DNA of 49,930 nucleotides from Streptomyces griseoaurantiacus. GTDB taxonomy: Bacteria > Actinomycetota > Actinomycetes > Streptomycetales > Streptomycetaceae. A program made the position numbers and the translations under genes. The stretch is taken from assembly GCA_014656015.1 (NCBI GenBank), contig BNBP01000052.1, forward strand, positions 1-49,930, written 5' to 3'. The notes under the pieces are model-generated. The model did not search any database and was not told where the DNA came from. It saw only the letters and a list, made by a program, of their open reading frames with translations. Below, one piece after another: positions 43,636 through 49,930 of this stretch (the first letter of the stretch is position 1; every line of letters begins with the position of its first letter).

Positions 43636-44505
43636 ATGGAGATTCGCGAGCTGCGGTACTTCGTGGCCGTCGCCGAGGAGCTGCACTTCGGCAGGGCCGC
43701 CGAGCGCCTCGGGATCGCCCAGCCGCCGCTGTCCCGCGCGATCGGCGGGCTCGAACGGCGGCTCGGGGTCGCGCTGCTGGAGCGCAGCAGCCGCAAGGTC
43801 GTGCTCACGGAGGCCGGACGCGTGCTGCTGGACGAGGCGCGGGCGATCCTCGGCGCGGTGACCGCCGCCGAGCGGCGCACCCGGCGGGCGGCCGAGGACC
43901 GTCCCGTCCTGGTCCTGGCCGTGAAGTCCGGCACCGCCGGTGAGCTGCTGACGAAGCTGCTCGACGCCTACGCCGCCGAGCCCGGCGCGGTCGCCGTCGA
44001 GCCGCTGCTCTGCGAGGCGCACCAGCACCGGCGGCTGCTGCGGGAGGGGCGGGCCGACGCGGCGCTGCTGCACCTGCCCTTCGACTCGGTTGCCGGATTC
44101 GACACCGAGACCGTCCTCACCGAGGGGCAGGTCGCGATCCTGCCCGCCTCGCACCCGCTCGCCGGACGCTCCCGGGTCCGGATGTCCGAGGTCGGCGCGC
44201 TGCCGGAGCTGCCGATGGCCCGCTGGCCCGGGGTGGACGGGCGCTACCCGGAGGGGCCCGGGCCGGAGGTGCGGAACCTGACCCAGCTGTTCCAGCTCAT
44301 CGCGCTGGGCCGGACCACCGTGGTCGTGCCCGAGTCGGTCGGCGTCGACCTGCGCCGGGACCTCGTCGCCGTGCCGGTCCTCGATGCCCCGCCCGTGACG
44401 ACCGTGATCGCCTGGCCGCCGTACAGCCGCCTCCGCGCGGTCGCCGACCTGGTCCGGGTGGCGACGGGTCTCGGCCCGGGACCGGGCCGGGAGCCGGGCC
44501 ACTAG
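43636..44505 (+). CDS. LysR-family transcriptional regulator
   Basis: A 289-aa regulator. MEIRELRYFVAVAEELHFGR and AAERLGIAQPPLSRAIGGLE form the winged helix, nearly the same in its first 40 residues as the LysR at 32127. The effector domain follows (LVLAVKSGTAGELLTKLL; VAILPASHPLAGRSRV). The end is Gly/Pro-rich. Its target may be the SDR gene downstream at 44568, on the same strand 62 bases later; no dyad was found before that gene. Confidence 0.88.
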   Translation: MEIRELRYFVAVAEELHFGRAAERLGIAQPPLSRAIGGLERRLGVALLERSSRKVVLTEAGRVLLDEARAILGAVTAAERRTRRAAEDRPVLVLAVKSGTAGELLTKLLDAYAAEPGAVAVEPLLCEAHQHRRLLREGRADAALLHLPFDSVAGFDTETVLTEGQVAILPASHPLAGRSRVRMSEVGALPELPMARWPGVDGRYPEGPGPEVRNLTQLFQLIALGRTTVVVPESVGVDLRRDLVAVPVLDAPPVTTVIAWPPYSRLRAVADLVRVATGLGPGPGREPGH

Positions 44506-44567
44506 GCGTCAGTTACGGACACACGCGCGGTAAAAGGTGACAGGTTCTGTCGACTTTGACGTGAACG

Positions 44568-45602
44568 ATGGCCGGCATGAGCAACGAGGACGACGCCACC
44601 CAGAAGATCCATGACACCCCGAAGACCCCGAACACCCCGATCACCCCGAACACCCGGGACGCCGTGCGGGGCGGCCCGGCGGGCCCGCTCACCGGGCGGG
44701 TCGCGCTCGTGGCGGGTGCCACCCGTGGGGCGGGACGCGCGCAGGCCGTGGAGCTGGGCCGGGCCGGCGCGACCGTGTACGTCACCGGCCGTACCACCCG
44801 GGACCGGGTCAGCGAGGTCGGCCGGACCACCGAGACCATCGAGGAGACCGCCGAACTCGTCACCGCGGCGGGCGGAACGGGCATCGCGGTTCCCACCGAT
44901 CATCTCGACGAGGACCAGGTGCGCGCCCTCGCCGAGCGGATCGATGGGGGGCACGGACGGCTCGACATCCTCGTCAACGACCTGTGGGGCGGTGAACACC
45001 TCCTGATCGGCTCGGTGTTCGGGAAGAAGAGCTGGGAGACGCCGCTCGCCGACGGCCTGCGGATCCTGGAGCTCGGCGTGCGCTCGCACGTGATCACGGC
45101 GGCGCTGCTGCTCCCGTTGCTGATCCGCTCCGAGGCGCCCCTGCACGTGGAGGTCACCGACGGCACCGCGCACTCCAACCGCCGCTACCGGGAGAACATG
45201 TATTACGACCTGGCGAAGAACGCCCCGATCCGCCTCGCGTTCGGGCTGGGTCAGGAGCTGGCGGAGTACGGGGGCGCGGCGGTCGCCGTCTCGCCGGGCT
45301 TCCTGCGCTCGGAGCAGATGCTCGCCCACTTCGGTGTGAGCGAGGAGAACTGGCGTGACGCGATCGCCCAGGAGCCGGCGTTCGCGATCGCGGAGTCCCC
45401 GCACTACCTGGCCCGGGCGGTCGCGGCACTGGCCGCCGACCCGGACCGTGCCGAACGGTGGAACGGCAGGTCCACCTCCAGCGCGGAGCTCGCCAGGGCG
45501 TACGGGGTGACGGACGTGGACGGCAGCCGGCCGGACGGCTGGGCGTACTTCGAGGAGGTCACCGAAGGGAACGGGAAGCCCTCTCCCGAGGACTACCGCT
45601 GA
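44568..45602 (+). CDS. SDR-family oxidoreductase with repetitive N-terminus
   Basis: A 344-aa SDR. The first 40 residues are low-complexity (DTPKTPNTPITPNT, encoded by 9-base ACCCCGAAN-type repeats). The Rossmann part follows: VALVAGATRGAGRAQAVELG (Gly50, 54, 56) and VYVTGRTTRDR. The active-site pair is YDLAK (Tyr213, Lys217). NNAG is replaced by NDLWGG, and the usual catalytic Ser strand reads VEVTDGTAHS, so Thr would replace Ser. ATG 44568 is used, with ATG 44577 as an alternative. It resembles the large SDRs often linked to oxidative or antibiotic tailoring, but the substrate is unknown. Confidence 0.85.
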   Translation: MAGMSNEDDATQKIHDTPKTPNTPITPNTRDAVRGGPAGPLTGRVALVAGATRGAGRAQAVELGRAGATVYVTGRTTRDRVSEVGRTTETIEETAELVTAAGGTGIAVPTDHLDEDQVRALAERIDGGHGRLDILVNDLWGGEHLLIGSVFGKKSWETPLADGLRILELGVRSHVITAALLLPLLIRSEAPLHVEVTDGTAHSNRRYRENMYYDLAKNAPIRLAFGLGQELAEYGGAAVAVSPGFLRSEQMLAHFGVSEENWRDAIAQEPAFAIAESPHYLARAVAALAADPDRAERWNGRSTSSAELARAYGVTDVDGSRPDGWAYFEEVTEGNGKPSPEDYR

Positions 45603-45942
45603 GTCCCGCCCGGCCCGGTTCCCTCGCCGAGTCCGCGTACGCGGCCTCGTGAGGGTTCTCGCGACTCGCGAGGTTCCCGGGACCCGGGCGGCTGGGGAGG
45701 CGCGGGGTTCCCGGGACCCGGGGGGTATGCGGCGGCGCGGGGGCCCGGGGACGCGCGGGGGCTCGGTGTCCCCGGCGTCCTCGGTGTCCCCGGCGTCCTC
45801 GGCGTCCTCGGCATCCCCGGCGCCCCCGGCGTCCTCGGGCTCCGCTTCCCGGGGAGCGGAGCCCGTGGAGGGCGGCCGGGGCCGCGGCACGCCCACGGAA
45901 ACGGGCGCGCAGGCGGGAACGGCCCGGCAGCGGGGTGCGCCC
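45603..45942. other. Convergent intergenic region with dyads and a 9-bp repeat
   Basis: These 340 bases lie between convergent genes. They contain CTCGCGA-C-TCGCGAG (45658-45672), a 17-base GGTTCCCGGGACCCGGG repeated at 45672 and 45706, and the 9-bp array at 45762-45842. The dyads probably act as terminators. Long open frames through the area are by-products of the GC-rich repeats. Confidence 0.5.
45762..45842. repeat. Nine tandem copies of a 9-bp unit
   Basis: Nine consecutive units of the form CYCGGYGTC, the first four alternating CTCGGTGTC and CCCGGCGTC so that an 18-bp period is also visible. It lies downstream of both flanking genes. A minisatellite-like array that could vary between strains. 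Confidence 0.85.
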
Positions 45943-47193
45943 TCAGGACCCGTCGCCCGATACCGCGTCCACCGGCTGAGGGCGCTCGCTCCGCGGGGCC
46001 GTCGCGTGCGGCAGCGCCTGGTTGCGTACGCCCGAGAGCGTCTCGTGCGGGCCGAGGCCCTCCGGGTGGCGGCGGACCGCCGCGACCCACCCGAGGAGGA
46101 CGGCGAGGAAGACGCACGGGACGAGGAAGCCGGCCAGTGCGCCCGCCGGATCGGCCAGCGCCGCGTACAGCACCTCCCGGTAGCCGGCCTCCCGCACGAG
46201 GTCCGTGCCGGCCGTCCCGGCCGAGGCGGCACGGAAGGCGGCGTCGGGCAGGGCGGCCCCGGCGAGGAACCACACCAGGGCGAAGGGCAGGCCGAGCGTC
46301 GCCGCCCGCAGCGACAGCGCTCCGAGCCCCGGCCGCCCGCCCCCGGCCGTGACCAGCTTCAGCAGCAGCACGTGCTTGCCCGGAGTGGCCCCGCTCCAGT
46401 GCGGCACGGCCACGAACCACAGCAGCCAGACGAGGAGCGGCACCCACGGCACCGGCTCGGGGCCGAGCACCAGGAACACCAGCGCGGCGGTGGAACCGGA
46501 CAGCAGGACGACGCCCGTCAGGTCGAGCAGCAGGGCGACCAGGCGGCGACCGAAGGGAACCCTGAGCGGATCGAGGGCGCGCGCGTCCAGCGTGCCGAGG
46601 TCCGGCAGCGCGCGGGCCAGGGGCCCTGCCAGCGCCCAGCCGAGTGCCGCGCCCGCCGTGTTGGCGAGCAGATCGTCCACGGCGAAGAGGCGGTAGGGGC
46701 AGTCGTAGAGTCCGTACAGACCCGTGAACTGCGTGACCTCGAAGAAGAGCGAGCCGGCGAAGCCCGCCAGGGTGGCCGCCACCGGCCCCCGGCGCGCGTG
46801 CACCCGCACGAAGACGCCGAGGGGGAGCAGCAGGAGGAGGTTGAACACCGTCTGCCAGACCGCGGGGTTCCCGAGCACCAGGTCGTGGAAGGTGACGCGG
46901 TGGTGCGCCTCCTTCCAGATGTCGCCGACGAAGCTGCCGGGCATCCACTGCGGATGGGCGAACGAGGGGTATGCGGCGCACACGTCCAGGGCCCTGGAGG
47001 GCAGCGGCACGATCGTCAGACAGAACGCGGTCAGCGCGTAGTACACGCCCCCGTACAGCGAGAACGTGCGCCGGCGCGTCATCACTCCGTGCCGCCGGTA
47101 GAGCACCACGGCCATCGGCACCAGCATCAGCAGGGCGAGCCCCGGGAAGATCAGGGCCGCCGTCCGTATCGGCAACAGGTAGGAGTCCGTCAC
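45943..47193 (-). CDS. VanZ-RDD fusion membrane protein
   Basis: A 416-aa membrane protein with about nine hydrophobic segments. The N-terminal half is VanZ-like: YALTAFCLTIVPLP, then TVFNLLLLLPLGVFVRVHAR, SLFFEVTQFTGLYGLYDCPY and RLFAVDDLLANTAGAALGWA. The C-terminal half is RDD-like: PFGRRLVALLLDLTGVVLLS and GATPGKHVLLLKLVTAGGGR (the Arg and Asp give the family its name). The end is soluble and polar. VanZ proteins can confer low-level glycopeptide or lipoglycopeptide tolerance; RDD proteins are poorly known. GTG 47193 lies eight bases after TATAGT, so the message has almost no leader. It is divergent from mshB. Confidence 0.87.
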   Translation of the reverse strand: MTDSYLLPIRTAALIFPGLALLMLVPMAVVLYRRHGVMTRRRTFSLYGGVYYALTAFCLTIVPLPSRALDVCAAYPSFAHPQWMPGSFVGDIWKEAHHRVTFHDLVLGNPAVWQTVFNLLLLLPLGVFVRVHARRGPVAATLAGFAGSLFFEVTQFTGLYGLYDCPYRLFAVDDLLANTAGAALGWALAGPLARALPDLGTLDARALDPLRVPFGRRLVALLLDLTGVVLLSGSTAALVFLVLGPEPVPWVPLLVWLLWFVAVPHWSGATPGKHVLLLKLVTAGGGRPGLGALSLRAATLGLPFALVWFLAGAALPDAAFRAASAGTAGTDLVREAGYREVLYAALADPAGALAGFLVPCVFLAVLLGWVAAVRRHPEGLGPHETLSGVRNQALPHATAPRSERPQPVDAVSGDGS

Positions 47194-47202
47194 GGGCCCG
47201 CA

Positions 47203-47234
47203 CTATACACAGCACGTATACATGTGGTGTATAG
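47203..47234. promoter_or_regulatory. AT-rich 32-bp dyad between VanZ-RDD and mshB
   Basis: CTATACAC (47203-47210) and its exact inverse GTGTATAG (47227-47234) flank 16 bases that contain GTATAC. The left arm includes the -10 TATAGT of the VanZ-RDD gene on the minus strand. The form resembles GntR/YtrA-type operators, but no such regulator adjoins it. Confidence 0.6.
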
Positions 47235-47276
47235 AAGCACGTCGGGCGGGCGGCGGCGGACGCCCCCCGGGGCTCG

Positions 47277-47282
47277 TAGGGT
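47277..47282 (+). promoter_or_regulatory. -10 box TAGGGT of mshB (leaderless)
   Basis: TAGGGT is followed by GACCCC and then ATG 47289, six bases, so the transcript should start on the initiation codon. There is no ribosome site. Confidence 0.55.
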
Positions 47283-47288
47283 GACCCC

Positions 47289-48185
47289 ATGACGGATCTG
47301 CCCGACCGGCGTCTGCTCCTCGTGCACGCGCACCCGGACGACGAGTCGATCAACAACGGCGCGACCATGGCCCGCTACGCGGCCGAAGGTGCCCATGTCA
47401 CCCTCGTCACCTGCACCCGGGGCGAGCGCGGCGAGGTCATCCCCGGGGAACTCGCCCACCTCCTCGACGACCCCGAGCTGCTCGGCGCGCACCGGCTGAG
47501 CGAGCTCGCCGCCGCGATGGGCGCCCTGGGCGTGACCGACGTGCGGCTGCTCGGCGGCCCCGGCCGCTACCGCGACTCCGGGATGATGGGCCTGCCCGAC
47601 AACGAGGACCCCGACTGCCTGTGGCAGGCGGACCTCGACGAGGCCGCCGGTCACCTCGTCGAGGTGATCCGCGAGGTGCGGCCCCAGGTCCTCGTCACCT
47701 ACGACGACAACGGCGGCTACGGCCACCCCGACCACATCAAGGCCCACCGCATCGCGATGCGCGCCGCCGGACTCGCCGCCGACCCCACCGCCCTCCCCGA
47801 GGCCGGGGAGCCCTGGGAGATCGCCAAGGTGTACTGGAACCGGGTGCCCCGGACGTACGGCGAGGATGCCTTCGCGCGGCTCGCGCGTGCCCTGCCCGAG
47901 CTGCCGTTCGACGCGGCGGCCGATCTCGGCGACGTCCCCGGCGTCGTCGAGGACAAGCACGTCACCACCGCGATCGACGGCACCGCGTTCGCCACCGCGA
48001 AGGCCGCCGCGATGCGCGCCCACGCCACCCAGATCGACGTCGCCGAACCCTGGTTCGCGCTCTCCAACCACCTCGCGCAGCCCCTGTTCACCACCGAGTT
48101 CTACGAGTTGGTGCGCGGCGAGCGGGGCGGACGGCAGGGCGCCGAGTGGGAACACGACCTGTTCGAAGGGGTGGGCGCGGCATGA
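47289..48185 (+). CDS. mshB: GlcNAc-inositol deacetylase of mycothiol synthesis
   Basis: A 298-aa zinc hydrolase that removes acetyl from 1D-myo-inositol 2-acetamido-2-deoxy-glucopyranoside, the second key step toward mycothiol, the main thiol of actinobacteria. HAHPDDES at 13-20 supplies metal ligands His15 and Asp18 and the base Asp17; GYGHPDHIKAHR supplies the third ligand, His149. RYRDSGMMGLPDNEDPD is the MshB-type substrate loop that separates it from Mca and other LmbE proteins. It is predicted leaderless and is coupled by an ATGA overlap to a small membrane gene. Confidence 0.95.
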   Translation: MTDLPDRRLLLVHAHPDDESINNGATMARYAAEGAHVTLVTCTRGERGEVIPGELAHLLDDPELLGAHRLSELAAAMGALGVTDVRLLGGPGRYRDSGMMGLPDNEDPDCLWQADLDEAAGHLVEVIREVRPQVLVTYDDNGGYGHPDHIKAHRIAMRAAGLAADPTALPEAGEPWEIAKVYWNRVPRTYGEDAFARLARALPELPFDAAADLGDVPGVVEDKHVTTAIDGTAFATAKAAAMRAHATQIDVAEPWFALSNHLAQPLFTTEFYELVRGERGGRQGAEWEHDLFEGVGAA

Positions 48186-48613
48186 GCACGAGCACGCGGG
48201 GAGGGCAGGGCCCCGGCGCCGGACTCGCCCAGCCACTGACGATGCCCTCGGCGGGGCGGGCCGTCGCCTACCTGGGACTGCTCGTCCTCGGCGCGGTCGT
48301 CGGCGCCGCCGGTGCGCTGGTGCAATCGGGCTGGTTCCCCGGTGGGTTGCTGCTCGCGCTGGCCGGAGCCGCCGGGCTCTTCCTCGGCGGGGCGCGCGCC
48401 CTGGGCGCGCGCGGCGGAGCCGTGGCGCCCGCCGCCGGCTGGATGATCGCCGTCATCCTGCTCACCGTGAGCCGTCCCGAGGGCGACTTCCTCTTCGGCG
48501 CGGGAATCGGCTCCTACCTCTTCCTCCTCGGCGGCATCGCCGTCGCTGTGATGTGCGCCACGCTTGCCCGGTTCGGGCAACCCGACGGGCCCGGTGCCCG
48601 ACTTGCCAAGTGA
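48182..48613 (+). CDS. DUF6113-like small membrane protein
   Basis: A 143-aa protein with four hydrophobic segments: AVAYLGLLVLGAVVGAAGALV, GGLLLALAGAAGLFLGGARA, WMIAVILLTVSRPEGDFLF and YLFLLGGIAVAVMCATLARF. Its start overlaps the mshB stop (ATGA), so it is co-translated with mshB. I recall it as a conserved Streptomyces neighbour of mshB annotated DUF6113. No role in mycothiol synthesis is known to me. Confidence 0.8.
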   Translation: MSTSTRGGQGPGAGLAQPLTMPSAGRAVAYLGLLVLGAVVGAAGALVQSGWFPGGLLLALAGAAGLFLGGARALGARGGAVAPAAGWMIAVILLTVSRPEGDFLFGAGIGSYLFLLGGIAVAVMCATLARFGQPDGPGARLAK

Positions 48614-48807
48614 CGTACCACTTCGCCGCTTCACCTCCGTGCGGGTCCCGTGGGAGTTTCCCCGGTGGACGCGCTCGGGGGACCGGAAGCGGCCAGTATC
48701 GTGGTGCGCGCCGCCGCGCCTGCCCCGGGCGCTCGCTCCCGTGCGAGCAGGAGGGACTCCGACCGTGAGGTCGCGGCCGGCGGTGAAGCCAACCGGGAGA
48801 ACCTGCC

Positions 48808-49930
48808 TTGAGTCGTGAAACTGACAGTTCGTCCGCCGGGCGCAACGGGCGCACCGGGCGCGGTGGTGCCGCGTACCCCTCGGGGACGCCGCCGTACGGC
48901 ACCCCCATGGCTTCCGAGGAGGGCGCCGACGCGGGACGCGGTGCCGCGCGGCCGGACGAACGCAAGACCGAGACCACGCTGACCACGCGCATCCGCATCA
49001 ACATCCCCGGCTCGCGGCCGATTCCGCCGGTCGTGATGCGTACGCCGGTGAGCAACGACGCCTCCGCCGCGGCGGGCGCCGCCGAGGACGCGGGCCACGG
49101 TCCCGCGCCCGAGGACGGCGGTGCCGCCGACCCGGAGACCACCGGGTCGATGCGGGCGCTCGGCGGCTACGACGGGGGCGGCGCCCCCGCCGGAACGGGG
49201 ACCGCCGAGTTCCCGGCCCTCGGATCCGCGCCGGGCCAGGCGCCGGCCGAGGAGAAGAAGGAGAAGGCGAGCGACTGGTTCGCGCCCCGCAAGGCCCCCG
49301 CCAACCCCGCGATCGCGGGCGGCGGTTCCGTGAGCGCCGGTCCCGCCGGTCCCTCGGGGAACGGCAAGGGGCAGCAGGCGGCCGGGCAGGCCGGTGCGGG
49401 CAACGGCGGTGCGCCGTCCGCGGGTTCCGGCACGGGCCGTCCCGGCTCCGGCGGCGGGAAGGGCGCCGGGCTCCCCGGGGCCACCGGCGGACCGGTCGCC
49501 CCGGGCCACGGCGGCGGCACCGGCTCCTTCGACGTCTCCGCCGCCCTCGCCGCGGCCGCCGCCCCGCGCGGCGACGCCGATTCCGAGGGCCCCGCCGCGA
49601 GCGCCTACGGACCCGACGGCGAGGCGTACCCCTCCTCGCCCGAGGACACCGGCTCCTACGCCGCCCTCGGCGGTGGCGAACCGTACGGCGGCGAGCCCTT
49701 CGGCGAGCCGTACCCGAACGGTTCCCCCGAGGACACCGGGTCCTTCCCGGCACCCGGCGGCCCCGGGGCCGGTGGACCGCACCCGGACGACCTCCCGTAC
49801 TTCTCCCAGGCCGGCGGCCCCGCCGGACCCACCACGGGCCCCGCCACGGGCGACACCCCGCTCGCCGGCCTGCCCGTCCGTCGGGCGCCCGGCGCCCCGG
49901 CCGCTCCGCAGGCCCCGGGCGGGCAGGGCG
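48808..49930 (+). CDS. Long disordered Gly/Pro/Ala-rich protein, 5' part
   Basis: The reading frame is open from TTG 48808 to the right edge (374 codons), so the gene is incomplete. TTG is preceded by GGGAGA and gives MSRETDSSSAGRNGRTGRGG; the only other in-frame start nearby is the ATG at 48907. Most of the protein is low-complexity. Two islands stand out: TTRIRINIPGSRPIPPVVMR at about 55-75 and KKEKASDWFAPRKAPANPAI at about 150-170. Recurrent SPEDTGSY/SPEDTGSF motifs occur near 275 and 310. No membrane segment appears yet. I recall similar long proteins downstream of mshB in Streptomyces, some with membrane helices later, but no assigned function. Confidence 0.7.
   Translation, partial: MSRETDSSSAGRNGRTGRGGAAYPSGTPPYGTPMASEEGADAGRGAARPDERKTETTLTTRIRINIPGSRPIPPVVMRTPVSNDASAAAGAAEDAGHGPAPEDGGAADPETTGSMRALGGYDGGGAPAGTGTAEFPALGSAPGQAPAEEKKEKASDWFAPRKAPANPAIAGGGSVSAGPAGPSGNGKGQQAAGQAGAGNGGAPSAGSGTGRPGSGGGKGAGLPGATGGPVAPGHGGGTGSFDVSAALAAAAAPRGDADSEGPAASAYGPDGEAYPSSPEDTGSYAALGGGEPYGGEPFGEPYPNGSPEDTGSFPAPGGPGAGGPHPDDLPYFSQAGGPAGPTTGPATGDTPLAGLPVRRAPGAPAAPQAPGGQG

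Noticed and set aside
45593..47368. Minus-strand frame with TPGTPRTPG repeats at its end
   Set aside because: It overlaps the VanZ-RDD gene in another frame; the peptide repeats come from the 9-bp DNA array, not from a coding gene.

Overview
The window is chromosomal DNA from a Streptomyces or very close relative. The evidence is very high GC with strong GC bias at third codon positions, frequent GTG/TTG starts, 4-base stop/start overlaps, a DUF397/XRE/ATPase trio, a mycothiol gene (mshB) and BldK-type oligopeptide transporters. From memory, the order sdhAB - typA - peptide transporters - S9 peptidase - mshB resembles the S. coelicolor bldK-mshB region. That is recall, not a search. No tRNA, rRNA, CRISPR array or insertion sequence was seen.

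Layout. 1-256: 5' end of a minus-strand gene resembling the N-terminus of a Streptomyces secreted toxin-like protein. 525-1691: membrane-anchored GH18-like protein. 1742-5620 (minus): compact Sdh1-type succinate dehydrogenase operon led by a 90-aa helical protein. 5970-8225: orphan peptide-binding lipoprotein with long charged insertions. 8331-9742: azoreductase with a divergent TetR. 10018-11934: typA. 12574-30928: three complete five-gene peptide ABC transporters side by side. Clusters 1 (12574-18445) and 3 (25230-30928) point right, have the same gene order and are clearly paralogous. Cluster 2 (18537-24758) lies inverted between them, is a different subfamily, and its binding protein is anchored by a C-terminal membrane helix. 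31151-35590: NmrA-like reductase with divergent LysR, an S9 (DPP-IV-type) peptidase and a 64-aa membrane protein. 35751-45602: mixed regulator/oxidoreductase region (GntR, PEBP and SCO6745-like pair, XRE-DUF397-ATPase trio, an internally deleted HTH gene, Uma2, two SDRs, a ketopantoate-reductase-like protein, TetR, LysR), likely strain-variable. 45943-49930: VanZ-RDD membrane protein, mshB with a small membrane partner, and the start of a long disordered protein.

How it may work together. The 12-31 kb block, with the orphan binding protein at 6-8 kb and the S9 peptidase at 33-35 kb, gives four peptide-binding proteins, three permease/ATPase sets and a di/tripeptide-releasing enzyme. This is a locus for sensing and importing extracellular peptides, the job of BldK in Streptomyces development. 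Which cluster is the true BldK orthologue cannot be decided from this sequence alone; the typA-proximal one is my first candidate because of its long upstream region.

Regulation. At least seven genes have a TANNNT -10 box ending 6-7 bases before the start codon, which indicates leaderless mRNAs; most are regulators, plus mshB and the peptidase. Several intergenic regions carry clear dyads or direct repeats suited to the neighbouring regulators. An identical LysR-type box layout (ATACC-N5-GGTAT) occurs at two loci 10 kb apart.
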